Shown here: one piece after another, positions 1 through 7,412 of the stretch
Layout: every line of letters begins with the position of its first letter
Numbering within the stretch: the first letter of the stretch is position 1
Assembly (NCBI RefSeq): GCF_900095745.1
Contig: NZ_FMIR01000019.1
Coordinates: 620,001 to 684,000, forward strand
DNA: 64,000 nt
Direction: 5' to 3'
Source of the DNA: Microbacterium oxydans
GTDB taxonomy: Bacteria > Actinomycetota > Actinomycetes > Actinomycetales > Microbacteriaceae
Position numbers and translations under genes: made by a program
Notes under the pieces: generated by a model
Told to the model about the DNA's origin: nothing
What the model saw: the letters and a program-made list of their open reading frames with translations, nothing else
The model's database searches: none

Positions 1-333
1 CGCCACCACCATGCCGAGCCCCGCAGCACTGTTGGCGAGTACCTGCGGCGAGCTCAGACCGGTGAGCTCCTCCTGGAGAGCGTGCGTCTGCAGACTCAGC
101 TCACGCTGCTGGGACGAGAGACCGGCGAGTGTGAACGAGTCCTGCGTGATCGCGAGCGACAGCGCGACCTGGGCCGCGCCGATCGCCAGCGCACCCCCCA
201 ATGCGACGAGTGCGTAGGCGAGCTTGGGCTTGCGGCGGACGGCAGGCGAGCTGACGGGCTGAAGTCTCCGCTGCGGCTCGCGGGCGGGTGCGACCGGCTG
301 GACCGGTTTGCGGACGACGGCGTTCAGGCTCAT
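1..333 (-). CDS. FtsL-like septum protein, C-terminus cut by window edge
   Basis: The reading frame begins at the ATG 333..331, which overlaps the rsmH stop as ATGA, and runs off the window with no stop. The visible 111 residues begin MSLNAVVRKPVQP. They form a basic, Pro-rich cytoplasmic tail, one membrane segment at about residues 38-60 (AYALVALGGALAIGAAQVAL) and then a Gln/Leu-rich stretch compatible with a periplasmic coiled coil. This is the bitopic layout of FtsL/DivIC-type divisome proteins. The position directly after rsmH is where ftsL-like genes lie in division clusters. FtsL sequences diverge strongly, so the call rests on topology and synteny. Transcription is coupled to rsmH. Confidence 0.75.
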   Translation of the reverse strand, partial: MSLNAVVRKPVQPVAPAREPQRRLQPVSSPAVRRKPKLAYALVALGGALAIGAAQVALSLAITQDSFTLAGLSSQQRELSLQTHALQEELTGLSSPQVLANSAAGLGMVVA

Positions 334-1268
334 GCGCTCTCCCGCAGCTTCTCGGCGGCGCGGAGCCGCACCGGTATCGCCCGCGGGTTGCGCGCGCGTT
401 CTTCGTCGGAGGCGAGTTCTGCCCCCTTGGTGAGGATGCGGAACTTCGGAGCATGCTCGGGAAGCTCGACGGGGAGCCCTGCCGGAGCAGTCGAGGCTGC
501 GGCAGCGGCGAACGCCTGCTTGACCAGGCGGTCCTCGAGCGACTGGTACGACATCACGACGATGCGTCCGCCGACGCCGAGCGCATCCATCGCGGACGGG
601 ATGGCATCGGCGAGCACGTTGAGCTCGGTGTTCACCTCGATGCGCAGGGCCTGGAACACCCGCTTGGCCGGGTGCCCGGCGCGCTGAGCGGCTGCCGGAG
701 TCGCGGCGATCAGGATCTCGACCAGCTGGCCGGAGCGGGTGATCGGCTGCTTCTGCCGGGCATCGATGATGAAGCGCGCATAACGGCCGGCGAGCTTCTC
801 CTCGCCGTACCGCTCGAAGATGCGACGCAGGTTGCCCTCGTTGTACGTCGCGATCACGTCGGCCGCCGTGACGCCCTTGGTCTGATCCATACGCATGTCG
901 AGCGGAGCATCCTTCGAGTACGCGAATCCTCGCTCGGCCTCATCCAGCTGCAGCGAGGAGACGCCGAGGTCGAAGAGGATGCCCGCGGCCCCCTGGGCAT
1001 GCAGGCCGATCTCGTCGTACACCGTATGCACGAGCGTCACGCGGTCTTTGAAGCGCGCGAGCCGCTCCCCCGCGATACGCAGGGCGTCGGTGTCGCGGTC
1101 GAGTCCGACGAGGCGGATGTTCGGGAAGCGCTCGAGAAGCGCCTCCGAGTGGCCGCCCATGCCGAGCGTGGCATCGACGAGCACCGCGCCGTCCGCCTGG
1201 AGGGCGGGAGCGAGCAGCTCGACGCAGCGGTCGAGCAGTACGGGGGTGTGAATGTCTCGGAGGTTCAT
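330..1268 (-). CDS. rsmH: 16S rRNA (cytosine(1402)-N(4))-methyltransferase RsmH (MraW)
   Basis: The 312-residue product methylates N4 of C1402 in the decoding centre of 16S rRNA using S-adenosylmethionine. The N-terminus MNLRDIHTPVLLDRCVELL is the family signature. The SAM-binding loop DATLGMGGHSEALL lies near residues 32-45, and the acidic residue following it is in VGLDRDTDAL. The usual helical insertion domain and the C-terminal VMSYQSLEDRLVKQAF motif are present. Length is normal. It lies 102 bp downstream of mraZ and overlaps the FtsL-like gene by 4 bp, the normal start of the division and cell-wall operon. A weak Shine-Dalgarno (GAGAAAG) precedes the ATG. Confidence 0.97.
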   Translation of the reverse strand: MNLRDIHTPVLLDRCVELLAPALQADGAVLVDATLGMGGHSEALLERFPNIRLVGLDRDTDALRIAGERLARFKDRVTLVHTVYDEIGLHAQGAAGILFDLGVSSLQLDEAERGFAYSKDAPLDMRMDQTKGVTAADVIATYNEGNLRRIFERYGEEKLAGRYARFIIDARQKQPITRSGQLVEILIAATPAAAQRAGHPAKRVFQALRIEVNTELNVLADAIPSAMDALGVGGRIVVMSYQSLEDRLVKQAFAAAAASTAPAGLPVELPEHAPKFRILTKGAELASDEERARNPRAIPVRLRAAEKLRESA

Positions 1269-1370
1269 GATCTTTCTCGGGGTGACCTTCGGCTCTGATC
1301 CCCCTCCGCTTCTCGACCCGGCACCGGGGAAGTGTGTCGGGGCGGGAGCGGCGGGGCATCACAGCCGTGG

Positions 1371-1802
1371 TCAGAAGAGTCCCGGAATCACCTCCTGCTC
1401 GAGGTCCGAGTAGGTCTCCTCGCCGGCGGCGAGGTAGGTGTTCCAGCTCTCGGCATCCCAGATCTCGGCGTGTGCGCCGACTCCGGTGACGATGAGCTCT
1501 TTCTGCAGACCTGCGTACTGACGCAGGTGCGCGGGGATGGTGATGCGGTTCTGGCTGTCGGGCATCTCCGCGCTCGCACCGGAGAGGAACAGTCGCATGA
1601 AGTCACGCGCCTGCTTGTTGGCGAGCGGGGCCTGACGGATCCGCTCGTGCATCGCCTCGAACTCGGCCGTGCTGAACACGTAGAGGCAGCGTTCCTGGCC
1701 TCGGGTGACGACGATGCCGCCGCCGAGGTCTTCGCGGAACTTCGCAGGAAGGATGACCCGTCCCTTGTCGTCCAGCTTGGGTGAGTGCGTACCCAGCAGC
1801 AT
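1371..1802 (-). CDS. mraZ: transcriptional regulator MraZ
   Basis: The 143-residue protein begins MLLGTHSPKLDDKGRVILPAKF, and it carries the two AbrB-like swapped-hairpin repeats (DDKGRVILPAKFRE near residue 10 and DSQNRITIPAHLRQY near residue 90). MraZ forms a ring-shaped oligomer that binds direct repeats upstream of its own gene and represses the division and cell-wall operon. The open frame extends further upstream, but the ATG at 1802 has a purine-rich Shine-Dalgarno (GGAGAGGGGG) and matches family starts. Three 10-bp repeats that look like its operator lie 39-68 bp upstream (1841-1870). Confidence 0.96.
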   Translation of the reverse strand: MLLGTHSPKLDDKGRVILPAKFREDLGGGIVVTRGQERCLYVFSTAEFEAMHERIRQAPLANKQARDFMRLFLSGASAEMPDSQNRITIPAHLRQYAGLQKELIVTGVGAHAEIWDAESWNTYLAAGEETYSDLEQEVIPGLF

Positions 1803-1840
1803 CGGCCACCACCCCCTCTCCGTCCGGCCAACTCGAGGTG

Positions 1841-1870
1841 CGCCCCACTTTACTCCACTTTCCTCCACAC
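1841..1870 (-). promoter_or_regulatory. MraZ box: three 10-bp direct repeats
   Basis: On the minus strand the sequence holds three GTGGRG hexamers at 1868..1863, 1858..1853 and 1848..1843, exactly 10 bp apart (GTGGAG, GTGGAG, GTGGGG), each followed by an A-rich spacer. A possible -10 TAAAGT overlaps the array. Evenly spaced G-rich direct repeats upstream of mraZ are the known MraZ operator layout, so autorepression of the dcw promoter is likely. Confidence 0.75.
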
Positions 1871-1925
1871 ACCTACGACCAATCCGCAGATATCGCACCA
1901 TCGGCCCGAAGCGCGCGCCGAAGAA

Positions 1926-1970
1926 CCGCGGAATTCCGCGGTGGAGGAAGGTGGAGGCTCAGTGGAGGAG
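1926..1970 (+). promoter_or_regulatory. 16-bp perfect palindrome joined to a plus-strand GTGGAG triplet array
   Basis: CCGCGGAATTCCGCGG at 1926-1941 is a perfect palindrome. Its last G begins GTGGAG at 1941, followed by GTGGAG at 1951 and 1962. The hexamers match those of the MraZ box 70 bp away but point in the opposite direction. No plus-strand gene begins here, so the array could be a second, inverted MraZ site or a site for another factor. Confidence 0.5.
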
Positions 1971-1990
1971 CAGAGCGGCGCGCGCGTTAA

Positions 1991-2030
1991 CGACAGAAGC
2001 CCGGATGCTCAGCATCCGGGCTTCTGTCGT
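1991..2030 (-). terminator. hairpin terminator after the DUF3040 gene
   Basis: CGACAGAAGCCCGGATGC and its exact complement flank the 3-nt loop TCA. The 18-bp stem lies 16 bp past the stop of the minus-strand DUF3040 gene and upstream of the mraZ promoter, so it insulates the division operon. There is no clear T-run. Confidence 0.8.
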
Positions 2031-2045
2031 GAAAATCTGTGGGGG

Positions 2046-2420
2046 TCAGTGACCGTCCTGGCGCCGATCCCAGCGATCGTTCATACGGTCCATGAACGAG
2101 GCGGAATCCTGACGCTTCGGGGCGGAACGCTCTCGCGGCTCGGCTGGAGTCGCTCGACGCACGGGTGTGACGGCGACCATGACCCCGGCGAGCATCGCCG
2201 CGAATCCGATCACACCGACCACGATGCCCCACACGCCGCCGAGGATGACGCCGGCCACGAGGCCGCCGACTCCGGCGAGCAGGAGAAGAGCCCCGTAGAC
2301 CAGATTTCGGTAGCTCAGTGCACGGTCGCCGGACGGCGCGGTGACCACGTCGGCATCGTTGTGAAGGAGATGGCGTTCCATCTCGTCGAGCAGACGCTGC
2401 TCCTGTTCGGAGAGTGGCAT
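2046..2420 (-). CDS. DUF3040 membrane protein
   Basis: The 124-residue protein begins MPLSEQEQRLLDEMERHL, the characteristic DUF3040 N-terminus, followed by two closely spaced hydrophobic segments at about residues 41-86 (YGALLLLAGVGGLVAGVI and GIVVGVIGFAAMLAGVMV). The tail is Arg- and Asp-rich. The start is set by a strong GAGGGGGAC Shine-Dalgarno 4 nt before the ATG; the open frame extends upstream without support. DUF3040 genes commonly sit next to mraZ in Actinobacteria, as here. Function is unknown. It is divergent from the polyprenyl synthase gene. Confidence 0.88.
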   Translation of the reverse strand: MPLSEQEQRLLDEMERHLLHNDADVVTAPSGDRALSYRNLVYGALLLLAGVGGLVAGVILGGVWGIVVGVIGFAAMLAGVMVAVTPVRRATPAEPRERSAPKRQDSASFMDRMNDRWDRRQDGH

Positions 2421-2482
2421 TTCGTCCCCCTCGGGTATCGTGCGTTCCATTCTACGCGCGCCCGGGCGTCGGGGGCTAGCAG

Positions 2483-2517
2483 TTCGACGTCCCCTTGCTT
2501 TACGTATGCTGGGAGTC
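2483..2517 (+). promoter_or_regulatory. leaderless promoter of the polyprenyl synthase gene
   Basis: A -35 TTCGAC (2483-2488) and a -10 TATGCT (2505-2510) are separated by 16 bp. The GTG start at 2518 lies 7 nt after the -10 box, so transcription should begin at or within one base of the start codon. Confidence 0.65.
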
Positions 2518-3606
2518 GTGCCGTCTTCCTCCCCCGTTCCCGGTGCGGTCGCCGCACGTCTCGACCGATTCCTCACCCGTATGCGCGAGGAATCCACGGA
2601 GTACGGCCCGGATGCCGCCTCCTTCCTCGATGCCGCTGCCGGCACGCTCGAAGGCGGGAAGCGATTGCGTGCCCGGTTTTGTCACGCCGGTTGGCGCGCC
2701 GTCACCCGGTTCAGCGATCGCACCACGACCGAGACGGATGCCCTCTGGGACATCTGCACCGCGCTGGAGATCTTCCAGTCGGCCGCACTCGTCCACGACG
2801 ATCTGATCGACAACTCGGACACGCGCCGAGGGCGCCCGGCCGCCCATCGCGCCCTCGAGACGTCGCATCGCTCTGCCGGCTGGTCTGGAGACGCCGAGGC
2901 CTTCGGACGCGCCTCGGCCATCCTCCTCGGCGATCTCCTCGTCGCCTGGAGCGACGACCTGCTCGAGTCCGCCCTCGAGGGGCTCCCACACGCACGCGAC
3001 GTGCGCTCCGAATACGCCAGGATGCGCCGCGACGTGACCACGGGCCAGTTCCTCGACATCGCCGAGGAGTCGGCCTGGAGCGTCAACGACGGGCGGCTCC
3101 ATGCCGAGCGAGCGTTGCGCGTGGCGTCACTCAAGTCCGCCAGGTACAGCATCGAGCAGCCGCTGATCCTGGGCGCAACCCTCGCCGGCGCCCAGTCGGA
3201 TCAGACGGCGGCACTGCGTCGCTTCGGCCACCCGATCGGCATGGCCTTCCAGCTCCGCGACGACGTGCTCGGGGTCTTCGGAGACGCGTCCGTCACGGGC
3301 AAACCGGCCGGGGATGATCTTCGAGAGGGAAAGCGCACCGTTCTCATCGCCCTCACCCGACAGGCCCTGGACCCGTCGGCGCGGAATCTTCTCGACGAGA
3401 TGCTCGGCGACCCGGAGCTGACGGCGCAGCAGGTGTCATTCCTGCAGGCCACTATCACCGACTCCGGTGCGCTGGACCAGGTGGAGGCGATGATCGCCGA
3501 CTATGCACGCGAAGCAGATCGCGCCCTGTCGGGTGCACGGCTCGACAACGCCGCCGTCGGCGAGCTGCGCGAGCTGGCGCGAGCCGCCACCGTCCGCTCC
3601 GCCTGA
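2518..3606 (+). CDS. polyprenyl (geranylgeranyl-type) diphosphate synthase
   Basis: The 362-residue trans-isoprenyl diphosphate synthase adds isopentenyl diphosphate to an allylic primer. The first Asp-rich motif is DDLIDNSDTRRG and the second is the DDVLG run in MAFQLRDDVLGVFGD. The GGKRLRARF substrate motif precedes them. I place the start at GTG 2518, just after a -10 box, and not at upstream in-frame codons that have no ribosome site. The neighbouring Rv2175c-like and kinase genes match the M. tuberculosis idsA2 region. Chain length cannot be fixed from the sequence; C20 for carotenoid or menaquinone side chains is plausible. Confidence 0.9.
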   Translation: MPSSSPVPGAVAARLDRFLTRMREESTEYGPDAASFLDAAAGTLEGGKRLRARFCHAGWRAVTRFSDRTTTETDALWDICTALEIFQSAALVHDDLIDNSDTRRGRPAAHRALETSHRSAGWSGDAEAFGRASAILLGDLLVAWSDDLLESALEGLPHARDVRSEYARMRRDVTTGQFLDIAEESAWSVNDGRLHAERALRVASLKSARYSIEQPLILGATLAGAQSDQTAALRRFGHPIGMAFQLRDDVLGVFGDASVTGKPAGDDLREGKRTVLIALTRQALDPSARNLLDEMLGDPELTAQQVSFLQATITDSGALDQVEAMIADYAREADRALSGARLDNAAVGELRELARAATVRSA

Positions 3607-3619
3607 CGCGGGATTCGTC

Positions 3620-3979
3620 TCAGGCGAGGGTACGCGCGAGTCGCCGGACCGCGCTCTTGTGCCCGGCCAGCAGCGCATCCATCGGCGATCGGCCGAGGGA
3701 CTCCTCCTCCGTGAGGAGCCAATCGATGAGCTCATCGTCGGAGAAGCCGGCGTCCTGCAGCACGATGATCGTTCCCCGCAGCGAGCTGAGCGGATGCCCG
3801 TCGACGATGAACACCGCCGGCACCGCGAAGGCCCCACTGCGGCGCGACCCGACCAGATAGTGGTCGTCGATCAGACGGCGGACACGACCGAGGGACTCGT
3901 CGAGCACCTCGACGAGATCGGGCATGGTCAGCCACTCGACATCAGCGGCGGCAGGGGTTCCAGCAACGTTCTCAGACAC
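3620..3979 (-). CDS. Rv2175c-like winged-helix DNA-binding protein
   Basis: The 119-residue product contains WLTMPDLVEVLDESLGRVRRLI (a winged-helix recognition region) and AVPAVFIVDGHPLSSLRGTIIVLQDAGFSDDELIDWLL, both typical of the Rv2175c family. In M. tuberculosis Rv2175c is phosphorylated by its neighbour PknL, which changes its DNA binding. The same pairing occurs here, with the kinase gene 1.4 kb away. A Thr near residue 8 lies in the N-terminal tail, where the mycobacterial protein is modified. I chose GTG 3979 because GATAGT lies 7 nt upstream (leaderless); GTG 3988 is an alternative. The gene converges with the polyprenyl synthase gene, leaving only 13 bp between them. Confidence 0.82.
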   Translation of the reverse strand: MSENVAGTPAAADVEWLTMPDLVEVLDESLGRVRRLIDDHYLVGSRRSGAFAVPAVFIVDGHPLSSLRGTIIVLQDAGFSDDELIDWLLTEEESLGRSPMDALLAGHKSAVRRLARTLA

Positions 3980-4109
3980 GTTGCCCACTATCTCATCTCT
4001 GCACGGGCATCGCATGTCGCCTCTCCAGTCACATCCTTCACTTGCGTCACTTCTGTTGACTTCCGTTTACATCCGTGTCAGCGTGAAGTGCTCGAAAAGG
4101 GGGCAAGCC

Positions 4110-5318
4110 TTGAGAACCAAGACCGCCACGCGTCGCACGCGAAACCTGCAGTTCGGAGTGCCCGCCGCCGTGCTCGGCGCTCTCGCCGCCACTCTCACCG
4201 CCGCGCCAGCCGAAGCCGCCGCGACGACCACCGATCTCGCTCCGGTCGAGCGCCAGCGCAGCACGCCCGTGCGCGTGGTGCCCGCCCAGGCCGCACCGGC
4301 GAACTATGTCGTGCGCCCGGGCGACACCGTCTCGTCCATCGCCTCGAGGTTCGGACTCCGTACCGTCGACGTGCTCACCTGGAATCGTCTCTCCTGGCGC
4401 TCGGTGATCTACCCCGGCCAGACTCTGACGCTGCGGACGGCAGCCACGGCGCCCGCTCCTGCTCCTGCTGCTGCTCCTGCTCCTGCTCCCGCTGCCTCGC
4501 ACAAGGTGGTTGCGGGCGACACCGTGTACGCCATCGCGCAGAAGTACGGAACCACCGTCGATGCGGTCCTGGCCGCGAACGGACTCACGCGCGCATCGGT
4601 GATCTACCCCGGTCAGAGCCTGTCGGTGGCCGGATCGGCTGCGCCCGCCGCCGCACCGACGTCAGCGCCGGCACCAGCACCGGCGGCGGCGCCCGCGCCT
4701 GCCCCCGCGGCATCGCACACCGTCGTCGCCGGCGACACCGTGTTCGGGATCGCCCAGAAGTACGGCACCACGACGCAGACGGTGTTCGCCCTGAACGGAC
4801 TGGGCCCGTCTTCGATCATCTACCCCGGGCAGAAGCTCGCCGTCCGTGCGGCACCGACTGCCGCACCTCCCGCGGCGGCAGCAGCCACGACGGGCGGACA
4901 GCGGTCCGCGACCCTCGACAGCGAGCAGGCGGCGAACGCGTCGCTCATCATCCGCGTCGGTCGAGAGCTCGGCGTCCCCGATCGGGCGATCGCCCTCGCA
5001 CTCGCGACCGGCATGGTGGAATCGGGACTCCGCAACCTCGACTGGGGCGACCGCGATTCGCTCGGCATCTTCCAGCAGCGTCCGAGCACCGGGTGGGGAA
5101 CGCCGGCGCAGATCATGGACGCCGACCGGAGCACCCGCGTCTTCTACGGCGGCCGGAACGACCCCAACGGACATGTGACGCGCGGCTTGCTCGACGTCGC
5201 CGGATGGGAGAGCATGCCGTTCACATCCGCCGCTCAGGCCGTGCAGATATCCGCCTATCCGGACAAATACGGGCAGTGGGAGACGCAGGCCTACAGCTGG
5301 CTCGCCCTCCACGGCTGA
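4110..5318 (+). CDS. secreted protein with three LysM repeats and a lysozyme-like C-terminal domain
   Basis: The 402-residue protein has an Arg-rich signal peptide ending in PAEAAA. LysM domains begin near residues 66, 130 and 202 (YVVRPGDTVSSIASRFGL, HKVVAGDTVYAIAQKYG, HTVVAGDTVFGIAQKYG), joined by Ala-Pro linkers. The C-terminal 120 residues include MVESGLRNL and DSLGIFQQRPSTGWG, which resemble goose-type lysozyme or transglycosylase-like domains with Glu as the candidate catalytic acid. LysM binds GlcNAc of peptidoglycan, so a wall-hydrolase role is likely. The start is TTG 4110, 6 nt after AAAAGGGGG; GTG 4083 lacks such a site. It lies immediately upstream of the PASTA kinase. Confidence 0.85.
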   Translation: MRTKTATRRTRNLQFGVPAAVLGALAATLTAAPAEAAATTTDLAPVERQRSTPVRVVPAQAAPANYVVRPGDTVSSIASRFGLRTVDVLTWNRLSWRSVIYPGQTLTLRTAATAPAPAPAAAPAPAPAASHKVVAGDTVYAIAQKYGTTVDAVLAANGLTRASVIYPGQSLSVAGSAAPAAAPTSAPAPAPAAAPAPAPAASHTVVAGDTVFGIAQKYGTTTQTVFALNGLGPSSIIYPGQKLAVRAAPTAAPPAAAAATTGGQRSATLDSEQAANASLIIRVGRELGVPDRAIALALATGMVESGLRNLDWGDRDSLGIFQQRPSTGWGTPAQIMDADRSTRVFYGGRNDPNGHVTRGLLDVAGWESMPFTSAAQAVQISAYPDKYGQWETQAYSWLALHG

Positions 5319-5383
5319 CCACTTCCATAAAATCCGCAGGGCCGAGAGGTGAGCCGCTCCCCTGTCTTTCAGGCAGTTCTCAA

Positions 5384-5395
5384 TAGAATTCTGAC
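5384..5395 (+). promoter_or_regulatory. leaderless -10 box of the kinase gene
   Basis: TAGAAT at 5384-5389 is followed by 6 nt and then the GTG start. There is no Shine-Dalgarno, which indicates leaderless initiation. Confidence 0.6.
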
Positions 5396-7351
5396 GTGAC
5401 GACCAATCAGCAGGCCGACCCCCTCATCGGGCGGCTTGTCGACGGTCGCTACCGAGTCCGCGCTCGGATCGCACGCGGAGGGATGGCGACGGTCTACGTC
5501 GCCACCGACCTCCGCCTCGAGCGGCGCATCGCGCTCAAGGTCATGCACGCGCACCTCAGCGACGACTCGGCCTTCCAGAGCCGCTTCATCCAGGAGGCCC
5601 GCGCAGCCGCCAGGCTGGCGGATCCGCACGTCGTCAACGTCTTCGATCAGGGGCAGGACGGCGAGCTCGCCTACCTCGTGATGGAGTATCTGCCCGGCAT
5701 CACCCTGCGCGAGCTCCTGCGCGAGCAGAAGCGACTCACCATCCCGCAGACGATCACGATCATGGATGCGATCCTCGCCGGACTCTCGGCAGCGCACCGC
5801 GCCGGCATCGTGCATCGAGACGTCAAGCCCGAGAACGTGCTCCTCGCGGAGGACGGCCGCATCAAGATCGGCGACTTCGGACTGGCCAGAGCGACCACGG
5901 CGAACACGGCGACCGGGCAGCAGCTGCTCGGGACGATCGCCTACCTCGCCCCCGAGCTGGTGACCCGCGGGACCGCCGACGCCCGCAGCGACATCTATGC
6001 CCTGGGCATCATGCTCTACGAGATGCTCGTCGGCGAACAGCCGTACAAGGGCGAGCAGCCCATGCAGATCGCGTTCCAGCACGCCACCGAATCGGTGCCG
6101 CGTCCGAGCGTGCGCAACCCCTCCGTGCCGGAACAGCTCGACGAGCTCGTGCTGTGGGCGACCGAAAAGTCTCCCGACGAGCGCCCGGATGACGCCCAGC
6201 AGATGCTCGAGCGCCTGCGGGCGATCGAGCGTGAACTCGGCGTCACCCCGACTGCGGCGAGAGCGACCGCTCCGCAACACAGCCATGCCGACTCCGGCGA
6301 CCTCACCAAGGTGATGCCGGGGACGATGGTCATCCCGGATCCGACCGCGCCGGTTCCCGCCGAGATCGACAACGCGACGCTCCTTCGCCGACGAGCCTCG
6401 AAGCGGCGCGCCCGCGGAGCGTTCCTGCTCACCCTGGTGCTGCTGTTGGCGGTGCTCGCCGGCGGTGTGGGCTGGTGGTTCGGGTCCGGCCCCGGCTCAC
6501 TCATCGCCGTGCCGGGCGTCGCGGGCAAGACCTACGATGAAGCCGCCGCCCTCCTGGTCGACGCGGGCTTCGTCCCTACTCAGAAGGACGAGTCGTCCGT
6601 AGATGTCGAGGCCGGGGCGGTGATCGAGACCGACCCCGAAGAAGGTGCGCGCCTTGACAAGGGGACCACGGTCACGGTCGTCGTGTCGTCGGGGCCGGCG
6701 TCCCACGACATCGCCCCGGTCGCCGGCGTGGCGTCCGACGACGTCCGCGCCGCGCTGCAGGCAGCCAACCTCGAACTCACGGACGACGAGGAATACTTCG
6801 GTGACCTCGACGACGGCAAGGTCATCAACGTCCGCATAACACCGCGCGACGGCGGAGACGCATTCGGCTGCGCCGAGGGCTGCACGGTACATGAGACCGA
6901 CACGGCGACGATCCAGGTGTCGCGCGGCGCGGTCCCCGATGTCAGCGACCTCAGCGTCGCCCAGGCCACGGACGCGCTCACGGGCAAGGGGCTGAAGGTC
7001 AACCCGGACAGCCTCTACCAGACCAGCGACGGCATCGGGAAGGACCGGGTCATCGGGATCGCCGACCGGCCGACGGAAGGCGCCTGGCGCCCGGGCGAGA
7101 CCGTGCAGCTCATCATCTCCGAGGGTCCCCCGCTGTTCGACGTGCCCGATGTGTCCGGAAAGACCCGTGACGAGGCGACGCGCGCGCTGAACGACGCCGG
7201 CTTCAAGTGGTCGTACACGAGCGGCACCGGACTCCCGGATTCGGTGTGGGATCTCTTCGCCAACGAGAACACGAAGGTCGAGTCGTACAGCCCGACCGAC
7301 GCCCAGCGCAAGGGGACGACCATCACCCTCACGATGAGCTTCTCCGGCTGA
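5396..7351 (+). CDS. PASTA-domain serine/threonine protein kinase (PknB/PknL type)
   Basis: The 651-residue protein has an N-terminal Hanks-type kinase domain (about 14-280): Gly loop IARGGMATVY, ATP lysine in ALKVM, catalytic HRDVKPEN, and a DFG with GTIAYLAPE activation segment. A basic juxtamembrane stretch precedes one membrane helix (about 342-362). Four extracellular PASTA repeats follow (VPGVAGKTYDEAAALLVDAG, IAPVAGVASDDVRAAL, VPDVSDLSVAQATDAL, VPDVSGKTRDEATRAL). PASTA domains sense muropeptides or lipid II, so the kinase probably couples wall status to cytoplasmic targets. Likely substrates are the Rv2175c-like protein and GarA. M. tuberculosis PknL lacks PASTA repeats, so this resembles the corynebacterial type. 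Confidence 0.95.
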   Translation: MTTNQQADPLIGRLVDGRYRVRARIARGGMATVYVATDLRLERRIALKVMHAHLSDDSAFQSRFIQEARAAARLADPHVVNVFDQGQDGELAYLVMEYLPGITLRELLREQKRLTIPQTITIMDAILAGLSAAHRAGIVHRDVKPENVLLAEDGRIKIGDFGLARATTANTATGQQLLGTIAYLAPELVTRGTADARSDIYALGIMLYEMLVGEQPYKGEQPMQIAFQHATESVPRPSVRNPSVPEQLDELVLWATEKSPDERPDDAQQMLERLRAIERELGVTPTAARATAPQHSHADSGDLTKVMPGTMVIPDPTAPVPAEIDNATLLRRRASKRRARGAFLLTLVLLLAVLAGGVGWWFGSGPGSLIAVPGVAGKTYDEAAALLVDAGFVPTQKDESSVDVEAGAVIETDPEEGARLDKGTTVTVVVSSGPASHDIAPVAGVASDDVRAALQAANLELTDDEEYFGDLDDGKVINVRITPRDGGDAFGCAEGCTVHETDTATIQVSRGAVPDVSDLSVAQATDALTGKGLKVNPDSLYQTSDGIGKDRVIGIADRPTEGAWRPGETVQLIISEGPPLFDVPDVSGKTRDEATRALNDAGFKWSYTSGTGLPDSVWDLFANENTKVESYSPTDAQRKGTTITLTMSFSG

Positions 7352-7362
7352 GGCCGGATACA

Positions 7363-7403
7363 CGAAGAGGGGGCCGGAATGCGATTCCGGCCCCCTCTCT
7401 TCG
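7363..7403. terminator. bidirectional terminator between kinase and aroG
   Basis: GAAGAGGGGGCCGGAAT pairs with ATTCCGGCCCCCTCTCTTC across a 3-nt loop. The stem of about 17 bp, with one unpaired C, serves the convergent kinase (+) and DAHP synthase (-) genes. Confidence 0.85.
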
Positions 7404-7412
7404 TCTGCAGCG

